Positions 6,472-9,881 of a stretch of DNA of 9,881 bases are shown here, one piece after another. Source of the stretch: ZC4RG30 sp964396335. Lineage in GTDB: Bacteria > Pseudomonadota > Gammaproteobacteria > Steroidobacterales > Steroidobacteraceae. Within the stretch, counting starts at the first letter, position 1. The number at the start of each line of letters is the position of its first letter. Made by a program: the position numbers and the translations under genes. The notes under the pieces are model-generated. The model had not been told where the DNA came from. It saw only the letters and a list, made by a program, of their open reading frames with translations, and did not search any database. The stretch spans positions 1 to 9,881 of the forward strand of contig CAYNEX010000103.1 of NCBI GenBank assembly GCA_964396335.1. The letters run 5' to 3'.

Positions 6472-7328
6472 GTGGCAATGGCGCCGACCAGCCGGAAGGC
6501 AAGGTCGACCTGACCAACGAGGCGGTGCACTGGGACCTGGGCACCTCCCAGTCCTATGGCGAATACCTGCAGCTGCCCGGCCTGCTGGCCGCGCAGAAGA
6601 CCATCTCCGACGCGCATGACGAGGTGATGTTCATCACCGTGCACCATGTGTCGGAGCTGTGGATCCGCCTGTTCCTGCACGAGCTGGAGCTGGTGCGCCG
6701 CTGCGTGGTGCGCGACGACCTCGATCCCTCGTTCAAGGCCCTGCAGCGCATCGGCAAGGTTCAGACGCAGCTGTTCGGCGTATGGGAAGTGCTGGCCACG
6801 ATGAGTCCCTCCGACTACATGGCCTTCCGCAACCTGCTGGGGCGCTCCTCGGGCTTCCAGTCTGCGCAGTACCGCCTGCTGGAGTTCGGCCTCGGCAACA
6901 AGAACGCCGACATGATCCGCGTGCACGAGAAGTCACCCGACGACCATGCGCGCCTGGAGCGCGCGCTGCATGCGCCCAGCCTCTATGACGAGGTGCTGCG
7001 CCTGCTGTCCCGCCGCGGCTACGGCATTCCGGCCGAACTGCTGGATCGCGATTTCTCCCAGCCCTATGTGGCCTCGAAGACCGTCACCGGTGCCTGGCTG
7101 GGCGTCTACCACAACGCCGAGAAGGACTGGGACCTCTACGAACTGGCCGAGGGCCTGGTGGACCTCGACCACCGCTTCCAGCTGTGGCGCTTCCAGCACA
7201 TGAAGACGGTGGAGCGCATCATCGGCCACAAGCGCGGCACCGGCGGCACCGGTGGGGTTTCCTACCTGGCCAAGGCGCTCGACCTCAGGTTCTTTCCCGA
7301 GCTCTGGCTGGCCAGAACTTCCCTCTGA
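6468..7328 (+). CDS. kynA: Tryptophan 2,3-dioxygenase
   Basis: A heme enzyme that opens the indole ring of L-tryptophan with O2 to give N-formylkynurenine, the first step of the kynurenine pathway. It has 286 residues, close to bacterial TDOs. Visible active-site features are FITVHHVSELW (H59 matches the distal His55 of the Xanthomonas enzyme), SSGFQSAQYRLLEF with the substrate-binding Arg of QYR, LWRFQHMKTVERIIG with the proximal heme ligand H244, and HKRGTGGTGGVSYL, which contacts the substrate amino and carboxyl groups. The C-terminus FFPELWLARTSL matches the family end. GGGAG lies 5 nt before the ATG, which overlaps the upstream stop as ATGA. No kynureninase or formamidase gene is present here. 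The last 44 bp are shared, on the opposite strand, with msrQ. Confidence 0.96.
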   Translation: MSGNGADQPEGKVDLTNEAVHWDLGTSQSYGEYLQLPGLLAAQKTISDAHDEVMFITVHHVSELWIRLFLHELELVRRCVVRDDLDPSFKALQRIGKVQTQLFGVWEVLATMSPSDYMAFRNLLGRSSGFQSAQYRLLEFGLGNKNADMIRVHEKSPDDHARLERALHAPSLYDEVLRLLSRRGYGIPAELLDRDFSQPYVASKTVTGAWLGVYHNAEKDWDLYELAEGLVDLDHRFQLWRFQHMKTVERIIGHKRGTGGTGGVSYLAKALDLRFFPELWLARTSL

Positions 7329-7905
7329 GCCTCCAGGCCATCAGCACCGCGAAGATCACCACGTAGAGCAGCGGCTCGCGGATATCGGCCTTCACCTGCC
7401 ACCAGAAGTGCCAGAGGGCGAGGGCGGTGATCAGGTAGATCAGCCGGTGCAGCTTCGTCCAGCGCCGGCCCAGCCGCCGCATCATGCGGTTGGTGGAAGT
7501 CACCGCCAGCGGCACCAGCAGCAGCAGCGCCAGCATGCCGATGGTGATGTAGGGACGCTTCAGGATGTCCGCGCCGACGGCGCGGAAGTCGAACCACTGG
7601 TCCAGCGTGAAATACACCGTGAAGTGCGCCAGCGCGTAGAAGAAGGCGAACAGGCCGAGCATGCGCCGCAGGCGCAGCAGGCTTGTGATGCCGGTGATCT
7701 GGCGCACCGGCGTGACCGCCAGGGTGATCAGGAGCAGGTTCAGCGCGGTGATGCCGCAGGCGTGGATCAGCCGCCGCACCGGGTCGGCGCCCAGTTCCAT
7801 CGGCCCCAGGCCGAAGGCCGCCAGGGTCATCAGCACCGCCGGCGCCGCGCAGGCGGCGAACACCAGCGGCTTGTAGATCAGCCGGTACTGCCGCGCGATG
7901 TCCAA
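7285..7905 (-). CDS. msrQ: Heme-containing membrane subunit MsrQ
   Basis: A six-helix inner-membrane b-type heme protein of 206 residues of the ferric-reductase-like (YedZ) family. It passes electrons from the respiratory chain or flavin reductases to MsrP in the periplasm. Family marks are ELGADPVRRLIHACGITAL, LAVTPVRQ, RRMLGLFAFFYALAHF, KRPYITIGM and TSTNRMMRRLGRRWTKLHR, with His residues placed to ligate heme. The start is a TTG directly after the msrP stop (TGATTG); a GAAGAAG about 9 nt upstream may serve as ribosome binding site, and no in-frame ATG gives a full first helix. Its 3' end overlaps kynA tail to tail by 44 bp, and both C-termini look genuine. Confidence 0.93.
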   Translation of the reverse strand: MDIARQYRLIYKPLVFAACAAPAVLMTLAAFGLGPMELGADPVRRLIHACGITALNLLLITLAVTPVRQITGITSLLRLRRMLGLFAFFYALAHFTVYFTLDQWFDFRAVGADILKRPYITIGMLALLLLVPLAVTSTNRMMRRLGRRWTKLHRLIYLITALALWHFWWQVKADIREPLLYVVIFAVLMAWRLRGKFWPARARERT

Positions 7906-8862
<957 letters not shown>

Positions 8863-8869
8863 GGCGAAT

Positions 8870-8874
8870 TCCTT
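8870..8874 (-). promoter_or_regulatory. Ribosome binding site for msrP
   Basis: On the minus strand AAGGA lies 7 nt before the ATG at 8862. It favours this start over the next in-frame ATG at 8850. Confidence 0.65.
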
Positions 8875-8895
8875 GCAGCCGGGCCGGCCCCCAGT

Positions 8896-9609
8896 TTAAC
8901 GCGTTCCGGAGCCGCGCCAGTCGACGCAGCGGATGCCCTCGGCGGTAAGCGAAGCGGCGAGGGCGGGGCGGGCATTGACGTAGACCGCCTCCTCGCAGCG
9001 CCGCATGTGGATCAGATCAGCGCCGCTGTTGCCGTAGGCGATCACCGGCAGGCCGGGATGGGCGGCGCGCAGCGCATCGAGCACGCGCGATTTCTCATGG
9101 TCGCGGCGGTTGGGACCGGCCAGGCGGCCGTCGAGCCGTCCGTCATCCCGCCAGCGGATGGCCGTGCAATGCACCTCGTGAGCGCCCAGCGCCAGGCCGA
9201 TGCGCGGCACGAACAGGTCAGGACTGGCCGACAGCACCACCACATGGTCGCCGGCGGCAAGGTGGGTTTTCAGCACCTCGACGCCCTGCGGATGCATGGC
9301 CTCGCGCACCGCCCGTGCGGCAAACCGCCCGGCCCAGGCCTCGACCGTGGCGCGCGGCAGACCGCTGAACAGGTGATGCAGGATGGCGCCCTTGAGCTGG
9401 CCGCGATCGACGCGGCCGGCAAGATAACCCAGCGCGGGAAACAGCAGCAGCACGACCCGCCACCAGCGTCGCGGATGACGGGCCAGGAGCCCGGTCACGA
9501 ACGGCACGTAGGTGTCGCGACGGCTCAGCGTGCCATCAAGGTCGAACAGCGCCAGCCGCCGCCCGCCGGAGGCGGAAGCGGCTGGCGCCTGCGGGCCCGG
9601 TGCGCTCAG
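8896..9609 (-). CDS. HAD-IB family hydrolase, apparent CTG start
   Basis: A phosphatase-like protein of the HAD superfamily, subfamily IB (phosphoserine-phosphatase-like). With the start used here it is 237 residues. LALFDLDGTLSRRDTYV holds motif I, nucleophile D23 and acid D25. VVVLSASPDLF (about 122-132) is motif II with Ser/Ala-Ser. K173 in HEKSRVL is the motif III lysine, and AYGNSGADLIHM (about 191-202) is motif IV. A hydrophobic cap region lies near residues 50-85. No in-frame ATG, GTG or TTG exists between the acnA stop region and motif I; the first GTG, at 9507, would delete motif I and the nucleophile. The CTG at 9609 overlaps the acnA stop as CTGA and is the best candidate. An AAGG sits 4 nt before it. 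A later CTG at 9555, or a sequencing error, are alternatives. Substrate unknown. Confidence 0.82.
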   Translation of the reverse strand: MSAPGPQAPAASASGGRRLALFDLDGTLSRRDTYVPFVTGLLARHPRRWWRVVLLLFPALGYLAGRVDRGQLKGAILHHLFSGLPRATVEAWAGRFAARAVREAMHPQGVEVLKTHLAAGDHVVVLSASPDLFVPRIGLALGAHEVHCTAIRWRDDGRLDGRLAGPNRRDHEKSRVLDALRAAHPGLPVIAYGNSGADLIHMRRCEEAVYVNARPALAASLTAEGIRCVDWRGSGTR

Positions 9610-9881
9610 GCGGCCTTGCCCGGAGCGGCGAGCTGGCGCAGCACGTAGTGCAGGATGCCGCCGTGCCGGAAGTACTCGCGTTCCTTCGGCGTATCGATGC
9701 GCACGCGCGCCTCGAACGTCACCGGCTTGCTGCCATCCTGCGGCGTGGCCGTGACGGTGACCGTGCGGGCGGTCAGGTCGCCGGCGCCGGCGATGGTGAA
9801 GGTTTCCTTGCCGGTGAGACCCAGCGACGCGGCGTTCTCGCCGGGCATGAACTGCAGCGGCAGCACGCCCATGCCGACGAG
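9606..9881 (-). CDS. acnA: Aconitate hydratase A, C-terminal fragment
   Basis: This is the end of a TCA-cycle aconitase that interconverts citrate and isocitrate. It is open to the right edge, so about the last 91 residues are seen. The segment LVGMGVLPLQFMPGENAASL followed by GLTGKETFTI is the swivel-domain (domain 4) pattern of AcnA/IRP-type aconitases. RIDTPKEREYFRHGGILHYVLRQL is the typical C-terminal block of that family and separates it from AcnB. The Fe-S cysteines and most active-site residues lie beyond the window. Its TGA overlaps the proposed CTG start of the HAD gene, so aconitase, HAD, MsrP and MsrQ could be read from one transcript starting outside the window. Confidence 0.93.
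   Translation of the reverse strand, partial: LVGMGVLPLQFMPGENAASLGLTGKETFTIAGAGDLTARTVTVTATPQDGSKPVTFEARVRIDTPKEREYFRHGGILHYVLRQLAAPGKAA

Overview
This window comes from a high-GC proteobacterium. The contiguous thrA-thrB-thrC order, an E. coli-type TatD without the usual N-terminal HxH, and an MsrPQ pair all point to a gammaproteobacterium, perhaps near Xanthomonadales, Nevskiales or Steroidobacterales. The sequence alone does not fix the lineage. Almost every base is coding. Genes abut or overlap by a few bases, and I see no tRNA, rRNA, CRISPR array or insertion sequence.

Layout, left to right. Bases 1 to about 205 read, on the minus strand, as an internal piece of a cytochrome P450 with an I-helix AGVDTT motif. 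This piece runs straight into the 3' part of thrA (homoserine dehydrogenase domain) on the plus strand, so two truncated genes meet at about 190-215. Then follow thrB (homoserine kinase), thrC (threonine synthase) and a membrane-anchored NERD-domain protein, all plus strand with stop/start overlaps: a threonine biosynthesis operon with one accessory gene. A short inverted-repeat gap separates this from the convergent minus-strand pair tatD and ltaE (low-specificity threonine aldolase). ltaE is divergent from a plus-strand pair: a YgjP-like HExxH metallopeptidase and tryptophan 2,3-dioxygenase (kynA). The 46-bp divergent spacer carries an imperfect inverted repeat that looks like two outward-facing extended -10 elements. 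kynA runs tail to tail into msrQ with a 44-bp coding overlap. The minus-strand block read from the right edge is acnA (C-terminus only), a HAD-IB hydrolase that appears to start at CTG, msrP and msrQ.

Function. ThrA, ThrB and ThrC convert aspartate-derived semialdehyde to threonine through homoserine. LtaE can cleave threonine or allo-threonine to glycine and acetaldehyde. MsrP and MsrQ form the periplasmic methionine-sulfoxide reductase system: a Tat-exported molybdenum enzyme and its heme membrane partner. TDO opens the kynurenine pathway.

Most of the window is ordinary housekeeping sequence, and I do not see a convincing undescribed multi-gene system. The most useful observations are the P450/thrA junction, which is likely an assembly chimera or a real breakpoint; the missing standard start codon of the HAD gene, with a CTGA overlap; the convergent kynA/msrQ overlap; the near-leaderless divergent promoters; and the NERD protein whose nuclease residues look altered.
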